Positions 25,168-33,677 of a DNA stretch of 64,000 bases are shown in pieces. The position numbers were made by a program, and so were the translations under genes. The stretch's first letter is position 1; every line of letters starts with the position of its first letter. This DNA comes from Sporosarcina jiandibaonis (GTDB lineage: Bacteria; Bacillota; Bacilli; Bacillales_A; Planococcaceae). The stretch spans positions 744,001 through 808,000 of the forward strand of contig NZ_JAAOIY010000001.1 in the NCBI RefSeq assembly GCF_013184495.1, written 5' to 3'. The notes beneath the pieces are model-generated. The model saw nothing but the letters and a program-made list of their open reading frames with translations. It made no database searches and had not been told where the DNA came from.

Positions 25168-25184
25168 TTTCTGCACCGCCTTTT

Positions 25185-25201
25185 TGATAGGTATTTTATC
25201 A
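25185..25201. promoter_or_regulatory. Operator O1 (TGATA-N7-TATCA)
   Basis: A 17-bp dyad TGATAGGTATTTTATCA between the early promoter and the Cro-like start codon. It is one of three related sites with consensus TGATA-N7-TATCR. Confidence 0.7.
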
Positions 25202-25209
25202 CTAACTAA

Positions 25210-25238
25210 AACATACATGATAATAAGGTTATCGTCAA
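25210..25238 (-). promoter_or_regulatory. Early operon promoter
   Basis: On the minus strand -35 TTGACG (25,233-25,238) and -10 TATGTT (25,210-25,215) with a 17-base spacer. Operator O2 lies across the spacer and the -35 edge, so a bound repressor would block it. Confidence 0.75.
25218..25234. promoter_or_regulatory. Operator O2 (TGATA-N7-TATCG)
   Basis: TGATAATAAGGTTATCG, with an inner perfect GATAA/TTATC dyad, sits within the early promoter. Confidence 0.7.
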
Positions 25239-25264
25239 GGATTATTTTGAAAAAGATTTTATCA

Positions 25265-25297
25265 TTGATACATTTCTTATCGATTATATAATATAAT
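25265..25297 (+). promoter_or_regulatory. Repressor promoter with overlapping operator O3
   Basis: TTGATA (25,265-25,270), 16 bases, TATAAT (25,287-25,292); a second TATAAT follows immediately. Operator O3 (TGATACATTTCTTATCG, 25,266-25,282) covers the -35, which suggests autoregulation of the repressor. Confidence 0.7.
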
Positions 25298-25317
25298 AGG
25301 AGTTGATCGAGGTGGTC

Positions 25318-25689
25318 ATGCTGATGGTACAAGAAGAAAAAAAGTACATCGGAAAAAGATTAAAGATGCTTAGGGGTGCAATGAGCCAAGAAAAAGTTGC
25401 TCGGGATTTGGGCGTGTCGAGGGCGAGTTATTCGCACTACGAAACTGATAGGGTGCAACCCGACCTATTATTGATACCAAAAATAGCTAGGTACTTTAAT
25501 GTGTCTACAGATTACTTGCTTGGTGTCACTGACAATCCCAACATTACTGAAGATGAAGAAGAGTTTCGACAACTTATCGATGATCCAGATTTGGAACGTT
25601 GGTACAAGGATTTGCCGAAGTCGGATGAAGAAAACTTGCAGCGTCTACGCCGTATATGGGATGCTCTTGAAAAAGAAGAGAAAAAATAG
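25318..25689 (+). CDS. Phage repressor, ImmR/CI-type XRE regulator
   Basis: A 123-residue repressor with an N-terminal helix-turn-helix (SQEKVARDLGVSRASYSHYETDRVQP, about 24-49) followed by LLLIPKIARYFNVSTDYLLG, a phrase typical of ImmR-like repressors. A short acidic C-terminal region follows and there is no self-cleaving peptidase domain, which fits control by the ImmA-like protease encoded next. ATG at 25,318 or 25,324; GAGGTGG suits either. Confidence 0.85.
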   Translation: MLMVQEEKKYIGKRLKMLRGAMSQEKVARDLGVSRASYSHYETDRVQPDLLLIPKIARYFNVSTDYLLGVTDNPNITEDEEEFRQLIDDPDLERWYKDLPKSDEENLQRLRRIWDALEKEEKK

Positions 25690-26002
25690 GCTACTACATA
25701 CGGATCTGAAATGGAAGGGTTTACCAAAGATGTATAAGGGAAGATAATAAACGCGGCTACTCTACTTTTAAGGAATATCAAGAATACTTAAAAGGATTAA
25801 TGGGTAACAACATAGTTATCAGCTACAAGGATGTTATCACCTAGGATGAAGGAGACTAATTAGGCGTTTAAAATACCTTTACAACATCACCTTCGAAGAT
25901 AGTAATGACAAATAACTAGTCGGATTTTGAAGTCGTGAAAAAATGATGAAGAACCTAAAATTAAAAATATAAATATTAGGTGAACGCTTACTTGGTCGCC
26001 AC

Positions 26003-26026
26003 TGCCCTTTTGGGGGCTTTTCTTTT
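26003..26026 (+). terminator. Weak intrinsic terminator after the repressor
   Basis: GCCC and GGGC (26,004-26,007 and 26,014-26,017) form a short stem followed by TTTTCTTTT. It separates the repressor transcript from the protease gene. Confidence 0.5.
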
Positions 26027-26037
26027 AATTTACGACA

Positions 26038-26049
26038 GAACATTTGTTC
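26038..26049. promoter_or_regulatory. LexA/SOS box before the ImmA-like gene
   Basis: GAACATTTGTTC exactly matches the Bacillus LexA core GAAC-N4-GTTC. It lies seven bases before the AGGAGGAG ribosome site of the protease gene, just after a terminator. Confidence 0.65.
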
Positions 26050-26068
26050 TTGTTTAGGAGGAGTTAAA

Positions 26069-26572
26069 GTGGAAAGACGAGTTGAATTGCTGTTGCATCG
26101 TATTGGCGTGTTTGATCCACCATGTTTAACAATTGGCAATATGATAAGTAAAATCGGCATACCCGTATACTATTGGGAGTTTACGAGTGAAGCTATCCAC
26201 AAGGACGGAATTCACATTATTTTTTTAAATAGAAACGCGACTAAAGAAGAGCAATGGCAAGATTATGCTCATGAGTTATGTCACATCATGTATCACGCTG
26301 GCAATCAATCTGATATGCCCAACATGTTCAAGGACCTGCAGGAGTGGCAAGCGATCAACTTTGCGCTGCACTTTTGCGTACCTACATTCATGTTGGACTG
26401 TATGTATAGACGAAACATCATGCCCTGGCACAAAAAAGAAGCATCTAAAGTAATCGCAGAGACGTTTTGCGTTGAATTGAGATTTGCGGAAATCAGATTG
26501 GACAAGTGGTTAAAAAAACGACAGTTTCATTTATTACATCAAGGAGTTGACCAATTACTAGATATATGTTGA
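26069..26572 (+). CDS. ImmA/IrrE-family metalloprotease (anti-repressor)
   Basis: A 167-residue zinc metalloprotease with HELCH at residues 68-72 and the family context QDYAHELCHIMYHAG, then a WQAINFALHFCVPTFML segment. ImmA-type proteases cleave the phage or ICE repressor after DNA damage and so release the prophage. GTG start, five bases after AGGAGGAG. It lies between the repressor and integrase genes, the ICEBs1/phi105-like arrangement. Confidence 0.9.
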   Translation: MERRVELLLHRIGVFDPPCLTIGNMISKIGIPVYYWEFTSEAIHKDGIHIIFLNRNATKEEQWQDYAHELCHIMYHAGNQSDMPNMFKDLQEWQAINFALHFCVPTFMLDCMYRRNIMPWHKKEASKVIAETFCVELRFAEIRLDKWLKKRQFHLLHQGVDQLLDIC

Positions 26573-26604
26573 GTAAGTAGATTGGTAGATTGGGGGAATA
26601 GGCA

Positions 26605-27807
26605 ATGATTTGTAAGCAATTAAAAAACGGATCTTGGGAATGCGTTGCGGATGGCCCAAGGGATCCTGTCACAAATAAACGCAATCAAATTAGAAGACGT
26701 GGACGTACGCAAAGCATAGCCAAAACACGAGTAACAGAAGAAATCAATAGACAAAAAGAATACGGGATTGACGGCAAGAAAGTTAAAAAAATGACTTTTG
26801 AAAAAACCGCATGGCAATGGTTATCTGTTTACAGGCGCGGAAAAAGAAAAAAAGGTACGGTGCGAATTCGCGAAAAAGAAATAAAGGTACTGTTGCGCTA
26901 TATATCCAAAATCAATATAGCAGATGTTACACCAAATATGCACCAAAAAATACTGAATGATTTAGATGACAAAGGTTATGCAAAATCAACAATCGAAGGT
27001 GTACATACCACTGCGGGGATGATTTACAAATACGCTATCAAAGAAAAGCTGATAAAGTTTAATCCAGCGGCTGGAGCAGTAATACCAAAGAAACTTTTAA
27101 CGGTCGAGGAAATAGAAAACACTACAATCGACGATGAATATTTGGAATATAATGAGTTAGAAGAATTCTTGTCTGTTACAGTAAAGCACGGAATGGAATA
27201 CGATGTCGAAAGATTTTACTTACTCGCATTTTCTGGCATGAGGTCCGGAGAATTGTGCGCTTTAAAGTGGACTGATATAAATTTCGAGAAAAATGAAATC
27301 AGAATCACAAAAACTTTGTATAACCCGAATTCGAACATGAAGGAATATGAAATAACGCCGCCAAAAACGCCAGCATCGATTCGGACATTCGAGGTGGATG
27401 AAGAAATCATGGAGTTGTTGAAGGTTCATAAAAGAGAGCAAGCCAAGATGTTTTTGCGGACAGCTAAAGACAATCAGAATCGCCACAATGCAAATTTCGT
27501 ATTTTGTCGAGCGAACGGGTATCCATTTATTCAGAAAAATCTACAAACAAGAATGGCGCGAATCTTGAAAAAAACAACAATTACAAAACATGCGACTCCG
27601 CACATCTTCAGACATACGCATATTAGTATGTTAGCAGAAGCTGGCGTTGATTTGGCAACTATTATGAAACGTGTAGGTCATGACGATGCAGATACCACAA
27701 TGCGGATCTATACGCATGTCACAGAAAAAATGAAAAAAGATGCAACCGAAAAAGTGTCAATACACTTCGGAAACATCTTAAAGAACGCTAATTCAAAAAT
27801 TATGTGA
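26605..27807 (+). CDS. int: Tyrosine site-specific integrase
   Basis: A 400-residue tyrosine recombinase of the Tn916/phage type. An N-terminal arm-binding domain and a SAM-like core-binding domain precede the catalytic domain. The catalytic residues are visible: Arg in SGMRSGEL near 210, the HIFRHTH block near 333, the GHDD histidine near 355 and the nucleophilic Tyr in MRIYTHV near 366. RBS GGGGGAATAGGCA precedes the ATG. It ends next to the host junction. Confidence 0.96.
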   Translation: MICKQLKNGSWECVADGPRDPVTNKRNQIRRRGRTQSIAKTRVTEEINRQKEYGIDGKKVKKMTFEKTAWQWLSVYRRGKRKKGTVRIREKEIKVLLRYISKINIADVTPNMHQKILNDLDDKGYAKSTIEGVHTTAGMIYKYAIKEKLIKFNPAAGAVIPKKLLTVEEIENTTIDDEYLEYNELEEFLSVTVKHGMEYDVERFYLLAFSGMRSGELCALKWTDINFEKNEIRITKTLYNPNSNMKEYEITPPKTPASIRTFEVDEEIMELLKVHKREQAKMFLRTAKDNQNRHNANFVFCRANGYPFIQKNLQTRMARILKKTTITKHATPHIFRHTHISMLAEAGVDLATIMKRVGHDDADTTMRIYTHVTEKMKKDATEKVSIHFGNILKNANSKIM

Positions 27808-27813
27808 TAGAAA

Positions 27814-27828
27814 TGTGATATTTTCACA
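27814..27828. repeat. Small dyad at the integrase end, possible arm site or terminator
   Basis: TGTGATATTTTCACA is a 5-bp dyad directly after the integrase stop. It may be part of the integrase transcript terminator or an arm-type site; the sequence does not decide. Confidence 0.35.
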
Positions 27829-27847
27829 ATAAATTTAAAGAAACGGT

Positions 27848-28582
27848 CTAACTAAACGCTATGCGACAACCTTTATCGCATCGGAGGTACATCATGGTGC
27901 CAATGATGCCTATGATAATCATCACTGATATGACTAAATCCATTTGACCAAGTGATCTACCCGTTTCCAGTAAGTGTCCAAGTCCGCCTCCGGAGCCAAG
28001 CAATTCGCCCGCCATTAACGCACGCCATGAAAATGCCCAGGCGATTCGTAATCCAGATATGATTTGAGGAACAGAAGCTGGTAAAATAACAGTTCGTAAA
28101 AAATGCAAGCCGTTTGACCCTAATGTTTTGGCCACTCGTTGATAAAGTGTCGGGACATTTTTAAAGCCACTCGTCGCACTAATCGTCATTGTCCAAGTTG
28201 CGCCAATTGTAACGATGAAAAGAATTGAAAAATCATTTAAACCAAACCAAATAATCGCGAGTGGAAACCAGACAATGCTCGGGATTGATTGTAAAGCAGT
28301 GACAAGAAATCCAAGCGTGTCTTCCACCAACTTAAAACGCCAGATGAGATAACCTAAAGTAAGTCCAATTAGTATTGCAACTGAGAATCCAATAAGTAGG
28401 CGACTCATGCTTTTAACAATTGCAATCGTAATTTGCCCATTTACGATACCAGTGAAAAGAGTCTTCAGAACTTGGGTAAGACTTGGAAACATAAAATCAG
28501 GTAAACTAGAAAACCTAGATGTGACTTCCCAAATCACCGCTAGAATCCCGATGAAGAGAACCCGTCTTAAAAATGTAGTCAT
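27848..28582 (-). pseudogene. SsuC/TauC-like ABC permease, C-terminus replaced at the prophage junction
   Basis: A 244-residue permease of the nitrate/sulfonate/taurine type. Five to six spans and the EAA-like loop (ISGLRIAWAFSWRALMAGELLGSGGGLGHLL near 175-205) are present. After IIIGIIGTM the normal family ending of roughly 20 residues is missing and a short unrelated tail (RCDKGCRIAFS) follows, encoded across the candidate attachment core. Probably non-functional or impaired. The ATG has AAGGAGGAAATGGGGG upstream. Confidence 0.75.
27861..27881. other. Candidate attachment-site core (prophage-chromosome junction)
   Basis: ATGCGA and TCGCAT are perfect inverted 6-mers separated by nine bases, the layout of a tyrosine-recombinase crossover site. 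The site sits between the integrase stop and the recognisable part of the ABC permease gene. The second copy should lie outside the window. Confidence 0.45.
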
Positions 28583-29357
28583 CCCCCATTTCCTCCTTTA
28601 ACACCTTCTCAATTTCATCTTGTAATGAAACTAATATTTTCTGTTCCAAATGAAACATTATATCGTTCGGCATAATGCCATCTTTCATTGTATTTGAAGA
28701 AAAAGTCGCTTTTATTTTTCCGGGACGTGTTTCAAATACAACAATTCTTTCAGATAAAAGAACCGCTTCTCGAATGTTATGCGTAATGAATAATATCGTC
28801 ACATGCGTTTTTTTCCAAATTTCTATTAACTCATTATGCAACACCATTCTCGTTTGCTCATCCAATGCCGCGAATGGTTCATCCATTAATAAAATATCCG
28901 GTTCCATAACGAGTGCTCGTGCGATAGAGACACGTTGTTTCATCCCTCCTGATAGCTGATGAGGATGGGCATTGGTATAGTTGCTTAAATGGACCATTTT
29001 TAACATGTCCAATGCTTTTTTCTCTGCTAGCTTTTTAGGCATGCCTTTTAAAAGTAACCCATACGTGACGTTTTCGAGGACTGTTAACCATGGGAATAAT
29101 CCGTCTTCCTGAAATACTACAACGCGCTCCGGCCCTGCTCCAGTCACTTTTTTTCCAGCGATCCGAATTTCCCCTTTGTCTGCTTTTTCCAACCCGGCAA
29201 CCAAATACAGCAATGTCGATTTCCCGCATCCCGAAGGACCAACAATTGAAACAAACTGTCCTTTTTCTACTTCTAAATTGATATTATCAAGGACCTTCAC
29301 TTGCCCCTTTTTTTGATGAGGAAAACTTTTTTCTATGCCATCGATCGTTAAATACAC
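28515..29357 (-). CDS. SsuB/TauB-like ABC transporter ATPase
   Basis: A 280-residue ATPase of an importer for sulfonate-like substrates. Walker A is GPSGCGKSTLL, the signature is LSGGMKQRVSIARAL, and Walker B is ILLMDEPFAALD; the switch histidine follows in LFITHNIREAV. A GTG at 29,357 with AGGGGG eight bases upstream is preferred to the ATG six codons earlier. The C-terminus overlaps the permease gene by 68 bases, which is unusual and may reflect loss of an earlier stop. Confidence 0.88.
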   Translation of the reverse strand: MYLTIDGIEKSFPHQKKGQVKVLDNINLEVEKGQFVSIVGPSGCGKSTLLYLVAGLEKADKGEIRIAGKKVTGAGPERVVVFQEDGLFPWLTVLENVTYGLLLKGMPKKLAEKKALDMLKMVHLSNYTNAHPHQLSGGMKQRVSIARALVMEPDILLMDEPFAALDEQTRMVLHNELIEIWKKTHVTILFITHNIREAVLLSERIVVFETRPGKIKATFSSNTMKDGIMPNDIMFHLEQKILVSLQDEIEKVLKEEMGDDYIFKTGSLHRDSSGDLGSHI

Positions 29358-29403
29358 TATGATTTCCCCCTTCATTGATAATCCCTACTAATTCAATACG
29401 AAT

Positions 29404-29447
29404 TTATGTGTTAGTACATAATCTACTATATTTATATGCTTTGTCAA
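29404..29447 (-). promoter_or_regulatory. Promoter and palindrome upstream of the ABC transporter
   Basis: On the minus strand TTGACA (29,442-29,447), 16 bases, then TAGATT (29,420-29,425). An 18-bp dyad TTATGT/ACATAA (29,404-29,421) overlaps the -10 and start region, where a repressor could bind. Confidence 0.5.
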
Positions 29448-29527
29448 CTATTTTCTGAAAGTATTAAATTAGTTGTATCAAAGCTTAACAAAACTTATGT
29501 TATGTATGTTACCTTTCTCAAATAAAA

Positions 29528-29560
29528 AACCTTCTACCTATTTTTCATAAGCAGAAGGTT
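29528..29560 (-). terminator. Terminator of cysK
   Basis: AACCTTCT (29,528-29,535) and AGAAGGTT (29,553-29,560) form an 8-bp stem followed, on the minus strand, by TTTTTTATTT. It ends the cysK transcript ten bases after its stop. Confidence 0.8.
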
Positions 29561-29569
29561 GAATGTTTT

Positions 29570-30499
29570 TTACGATTGAAACAAATCGCTTGATAAGTAA
29601 CGCTCTCCGGAATCGGGAGCAATACAAACGACTGTATCTCTAGGAGTTAAACGTTTGGCAACTTCTAAAGCTGCATACACGGACGCCCCTCCCGAAGGCC
29701 CGATGAGAATACCTTCATTCGCGGCAATTCTTCTTACGATATCATAAGCTTCCTCATCTTTGATTTTAAAAATTTCGTCGTAGATATTCGTATTCAAAAT
29801 CGGTGGAACGAATCCTGGGCTTGTTCCGACAAGCTTATGCTTTCCTGGTTTCCCACCTGATAAGACAGGCGATCCCGCAGGCTCCACCACATGGACCGTG
29901 ATTTTTTCGTCGTATTCTTTAAGTCTCTCTCCAGTCCCAGTTACCGTTCCACCCGTACCCGACGTACAAACAAACGCAGTCAGCGTTTTTCCAATTGATT
30001 GCATGGCTTCAATAATTTCAATTGCCGTCGTCGTCCGATGTATATCTGGATTCGCCGCGTTTTCAAATTGCATCGGTATAAAACTATTTTCAATATGCTC
30101 AGCTAATTCATTCGCTTTGGCGATAGCACCGGGCATTCTTTCTTCACTCGGGGTTAAAACAACCTCCGCGCCATAAGCTTTCATTAAATTAATGCGTTCA
30201 CTCGTTGCATTATCAGGCATGACTAAAATCGATCTGTAGCCTCTGGCGGCGGCATTCATCGCAAGTCCAATCCCTGTGTTTCCAGACGTAGGTTCTATGA
30301 TTGTTGCACCTTCCCTCAACTCTCCGCTTTTCTCTGCTTCCACAATCATATTATAGGCGGCCCGGTCTTTCACACTTCGGCTCGGATTAAAATATTCGAG
30401 CTTCACATAGACAGCAGCTCCTTTTGTATCTGGAAGCGTGTTTAACCTCACGAGGGGTGTCTCCCCGATTAGTTCCGCGATATTGTTTACAACTTGCAT
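29570..30499 (-). CDS. cysK: Cysteine synthase (O-acetylserine thiol-lyase)
   Basis: A 309-residue PLP enzyme that makes cysteine from O-acetylserine and sulfide. The PLP lysine is Lys44 in NPSRSVKDR; the substrate loop TSGNTGIG is near 68-75; and the phosphate-binding TSGTGGT is near 175. GGGAGG nine bases before the ATG at 30,499 fixes the start. It lies downstream-convergent with no operon partner; its neighbour, a sulfonate-type importer, suggests a shared role in sulfur supply. Confidence 0.95.
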   Translation of the reverse strand: MQVVNNIAELIGETPLVRLNTLPDTKGAAVYVKLEYFNPSRSVKDRAAYNMIVEAEKSGELREGATIIEPTSGNTGIGLAMNAAARGYRSILVMPDNATSERINLMKAYGAEVVLTPSEERMPGAIAKANELAEHIENSFIPMQFENAANPDIHRTTTAIEIIEAMQSIGKTLTAFVCTSGTGGTVTGTGERLKEYDEKITVHVVEPAGSPVLSGGKPGKHKLVGTSPGFVPPILNTNIYDEIFKIKDEEAYDIVRRIAANEGILIGPSGGASVYAALEVAKRLTPRDTVVCIAPDSGERYLSSDLFQS

Positions 30500-30821
30500 A
30501 TAACTCATCCTCCCAACTCTTCTATTGTCCATTCACTGATAATTTCTATCATACCAGACCAATCTATATTATTCCTATTATTTTACTAGACTTTAGAGTT
30601 AGAAAATCATATATAGGATTAGTTTGAAAAATGTAGTGACAGAAACAAGACAGTATGATGACGATATTTGGCATCATCTTTAATTTTGTGGATAAAAGCA
30701 TCTCTCTTGCAAATAATTAGTAAGAGAGATGAGTAAACCTTTATTTTATATTTTTATTTTTTTTTCAAATTCGATGTTATGGATTTTACAATAAAATTTA
30801 TATTAGAAAGCGAAGGATCTT
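30500..30821. other. Intergenic region between cysK and the YczE-like gene
   Basis: 322 bases with no gene. A 9-bp hairpin ATCTCTCTT/AAGAGAGAT (30,700-30,708 and 30,722-30,730) stands out, without a strong T-run. The rest is AT-rich and probably holds the divergent promoters. Confidence 0.5.
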
Positions 30822-31484
30822 ATGAATCAAATGACTGTAACGATGAAACGCCTATTTGTTTATATAATCGGCTTATTTGTTCTCTCTCTTGGCGTTAGTT
30901 TCTCGATTCAAGCAGGGCTCGGCGTATCACCGGTATCTTCACTCGCCTATGCATTTACATTAACAGCGGGATTATCAATCGGGATAACAACGGTGCTTGC
31001 AAATATTTTATTTATTATTTGCCAAGCAATTATCCGTAAACAGATCAACATTAGAGAATTTCTGGTGCAACTAATAATCGCATTTTTATTCGGATTCTTC
31101 ATGGATGCTACATTATTTATTGTACAACTATTCCCCGCACCTGAAACGCTCATCATTCGATACATCTTTTTAATCTTAAGTTTATTTATCGTATCCATTG
31201 GTTTATTCAATTATTTTACAGCAAAACTTCCATTAATGCCCTACGATGCACTAACGTATATAATTAGCGAACATTTTAAGCTGAAATTTAGCAGAGCAAA
31301 AATCACAAGTGATTTAATCAACGTTGGTGTGGCTGGTGCTGTTTGTTTAATTTTCATCCAATCATTAGGCTCAATCGGAATTGGAACGTTAGCTGCCGCA
31401 TACTTTATAGGAAAGATGTTAGGCTGGATGATGAAAAATTACGAACAACCCCTTCATCAATGGATTTTCCGAATGAAATCTTAA
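30822..31484 (+). CDS. YczE/YyaS/YitT-family membrane protein
   Basis: A 220-residue protein with five hydrophobic segments and family phrases SFSIQAGLGVSPVSSLAYAF (near 27-46) and TAKLPLMPYDALTY. Related proteins are integral membrane proteins of unknown transport function. ATG start; GCGAAGGATCTT upstream gives a moderate ribosome site. It stands alone. Confidence 0.75.
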   Translation: MNQMTVTMKRLFVYIIGLFVLSLGVSFSIQAGLGVSPVSSLAYAFTLTAGLSIGITTVLANILFIICQAIIRKQINIREFLVQLIIAFLFGFFMDATLFIVQLFPAPETLIIRYIFLILSLFIVSIGLFNYFTAKLPLMPYDALTYIISEHFKLKFSRAKITSDLINVGVAGAVCLIFIQSLGSIGIGTLAAAYFIGKMLGWMMKNYEQPLHQWIFRMKS

Positions 31485-31678
31485 TACGTCATATTCATTA
31501 ATAGGCTTGATACTTATGATTTAATAGACACTTTTTTATATACAAAAGTTAGTTATTTCGTGTTAAAATACTAACAAGCAACTTTTTGAATCATTCGAAG
31601 TGATGCACAATTCACTACAACATACTCCCTACTCATAGTTCCACTTTTAAGAGTGAATACATTAAACAAATAGGTCAG

Positions 31679-33367
31679 GTGAGGGATTTGATTGAATGGA
31701 AATTGCGATCTATTTTAAGAAAAATTAGAAGTAAAAATCCCCAAAAAAGGTATGAAGCGATTAGTAGGCTATTTCAGTACAAGCAACAAGACGATTTAGA
31801 AATTCAAATTGACGTGCTAAAGGACGCCATCAAAATAGCTGCTTCAAAATTTCCAGATCGCGTTGATAATTGGGATTACCCCTCCTATTATCTTATAGAC
31901 TTTGTTTGTGATTTTCCAAGACCAGAAATTGTCGATGGTCTCCTAAAGTATTTTGATGATTTCGATATACAGGCCAAAGAGCGTGCAGTTGAATTTTTGC
32001 TAACGTCGGAGGATGAGGAAATTTTTTATTTTCTCGAAGAAAAGATTATCGACTTAATGCAGAAAGATGATTTTGATATTCCGACGAGCCAGTTATCCAC
32101 CTATCCAATCCTCGTAAAAGGAATTCTCGATAAGACACTGGACAAGCTTTCTTCAAACCAATATAAATTCGATCTCTATGAATTAATATTATCCTTTAAC
32201 TATTCAGGCCATGAGATAGGCTTTAAAAAAGAAGTTATTCTTCCTTTCCTACTTGAGGATTATAGAAATGAAAAAAAGGAATACTTAAAGTTCGATTCCG
32301 ATTATTCAACTAAATTTGTTTATACTGCATGGAAAGGTAGTTACTTTGCTGTACGCAATCGGATGAAATTGCTTATTCAATTAATGGAATATTATTATAC
32401 TCCTGAAGTCGGAAGCGAGCTTGAATCAGCTCAGTATTTCAAGGACCCATTCCTAAGAACGATTGCCCTACTTATTTGCATGTCGAAAAACCTTCCTTAT
32501 GAGCAAAGCACATTACTTGGGTGTGCAACCCATATCGAAAGTGCTTATCTGACCTATTGGGAATTGGTAGAGAGAAAACTAGAACATCTCTATCCACTTG
32601 ATGATAGAAAGCAAGCTCATTTGGCCAAATCTACTCTCTTCTTTGCAATTATTGAAGATACTTGGGAAAATGATGAGCAAATTCTCTTCCCCGAGGATAT
32701 CCGAATTGAAGGTAAAGTCGAAACCAAAAATACTTACGGAGATCCAATGCGCTATTATTTAATGAGTTTCAGTGAGGACGGCACTCGATATGTCGGCTGG
32801 GTCGGTGGTTTTACGGTTAAAGACGATGATAATACAGCAGATTTATACAACGAAACGTATACTGATTTTATCAAATTAGATTCAGCTAGTATCGAAGAAC
32901 ATAAACGTGATTTTTTCGTGAAAAAAGAAGAAGAAAATCTAGAAAATGAAAGTTATATTTATTTTGAAAGCTCTCCAAAAATTAGGAACATCGCATGGTT
33001 TCTTTTGTTTCCGCTTATTGGAAAATGGTTAAGAATAGTTTTTGGAAACTATGATTCGCTTCTACTTACAATTCTATTCACGCTTGTTGTAGGATTGTTG
33101 TTCATTTATGAAATCACAAAAAATAAAAATAGAAAAATCTCGATTAGTGGCCAACAGCTTGTGAAACAGGATGGTTCTACCCAACAAAACATTGGACTAC
33201 AGAATATCAAAAAAGTGGAGCACACAAAAAAACACATAATCGTATATGATCAGAGCAACGAAATTGCATTGAAGTTCCCATTACGCTGGACACGTTATGA
33301 GCAATTTTACCAACACATGAAAGCGCATACTGACCATTTGGAAAATCCGCCTTTCATTCAAACATAA
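31679..33367 (+). CDS. HEAT-like orphan protein with two membrane spans
   Basis: A 562-residue protein not matched to a known family. The first about 200 residues look like HEAT-type helical repeats (AISRLFQYK, EIVDGLLKYFDDFDIQAKERAVEFLL). The middle is mixed, and two adjacent spans at about 435-480 (IAWFLLFPLIGKW, LLLTILFTLVVGLLFIY) are followed by an about 80-residue cytoplasmic beta-rich tail resembling a PH-like domain. Start uncertain (GTG at 31,679 or a nearby TTG). Function unknown. Confidence 0.7.
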   Translation: MRDLIEWKLRSILRKIRSKNPQKRYEAISRLFQYKQQDDLEIQIDVLKDAIKIAASKFPDRVDNWDYPSYYLIDFVCDFPRPEIVDGLLKYFDDFDIQAKERAVEFLLTSEDEEIFYFLEEKIIDLMQKDDFDIPTSQLSTYPILVKGILDKTLDKLSSNQYKFDLYELILSFNYSGHEIGFKKEVILPFLLEDYRNEKKEYLKFDSDYSTKFVYTAWKGSYFAVRNRMKLLIQLMEYYYTPEVGSELESAQYFKDPFLRTIALLICMSKNLPYEQSTLLGCATHIESAYLTYWELVERKLEHLYPLDDRKQAHLAKSTLFFAIIEDTWENDEQILFPEDIRIEGKVETKNTYGDPMRYYLMSFSEDGTRYVGWVGGFTVKDDDNTADLYNETYTDFIKLDSASIEEHKRDFFVKKEEENLENESYIYFESSPKIRNIAWFLLFPLIGKWLRIVFGNYDSLLLTILFTLVVGLLFIYEITKNKNRKISISGQQLVKQDGSTQQNIGLQNIKKVEHTKKHIIVYDQSNEIALKFPLRWTRYEQFYQHMKAHTDHLENPPFIQT

Positions 33368-33677
33368 GCCGAAACAAAGGGACCCGTGTCGCTACGGAGT
33401 CCCTTTGTCAATCTCCCGAATGACACATCGTTTAACCAGAATTCTTAAAGTAATTAAGTTCGGTTTCAATAAATAGCAAGCTGAATTTTAAAAACGAACC
33501 AATTAGCTCAACTCCGCATTCATCCATTTTTCCTTCCATTTTTTCATACTTACGTCAATAGAAGCGGTTGAATAAGATAGCGGCTTAAGGGGACAATATT
33601 CGAAAGAGGCAAAGGACAAAATCCACTTTAAAAATCTACAAAACAGTTAATGTTGTAAATAATTTTTGGAGGGTAAT
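33368..33677. other. Intergenic region before the TerC gene
   Basis: 310 bases without a gene. A strong hairpin at 33,374-33,408 (listed) follows the upstream gene. I looked for a yybP-ykoY type manganese riboswitch before TerC but could not identify its conserved core. Confidence 0.5.
33374..33408 (+). terminator. Strong hairpin after the orphan gene
   Basis: ACAAAGGGAC and GTCCCTTTGT are perfect 10-base arms with an inner CCGT/ACGG pair. No T-run follows, so it may terminate weakly or stabilise the mRNA end. Confidence 0.55.

Larger units (their letters stand above)
25690..26068 (+). other. Gap between repressor and ImmA genes
   Basis: 379 bases without a convincing gene. A 45-codon frame without start codon ends at about 25,843 and could be a decayed gene or a 14-residue peptide from an ATG behind AAAAGGA. 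A weak terminator and an SOS box (listed separately) fill the last 70 bases. Confidence 0.5.
1..27881. mobile_element. Temperate siphovirus prophage (left part beyond window)
   Basis: A continuous phage genome runs from the window's left edge to the integrase-proximal junction near 27,880. Its modules are in the usual order for Bacillales temperate phages: integrase, ImmA and repressor on the plus strand, then divergent Cro-like regulator, recombination, replication, accessory genes, late regulator, terminases, portal and minor capsid on the minus strand. The rest of the head, tail and lysis genes and the second attachment site must lie to the left of the window. The early operon, late regulator and packaging genes appear intact, with no stop codons inside recognisable phage genes, so it may be functional; that is an inference. 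Confidence 0.95.

Noticed and set aside
33409..33677. Possible yybP-ykoY manganese riboswitch ahead of the TerC gene
   Set aside because: The gene family is often preceded by one, but I could not find the conserved core or a switchable terminator in this stretch.
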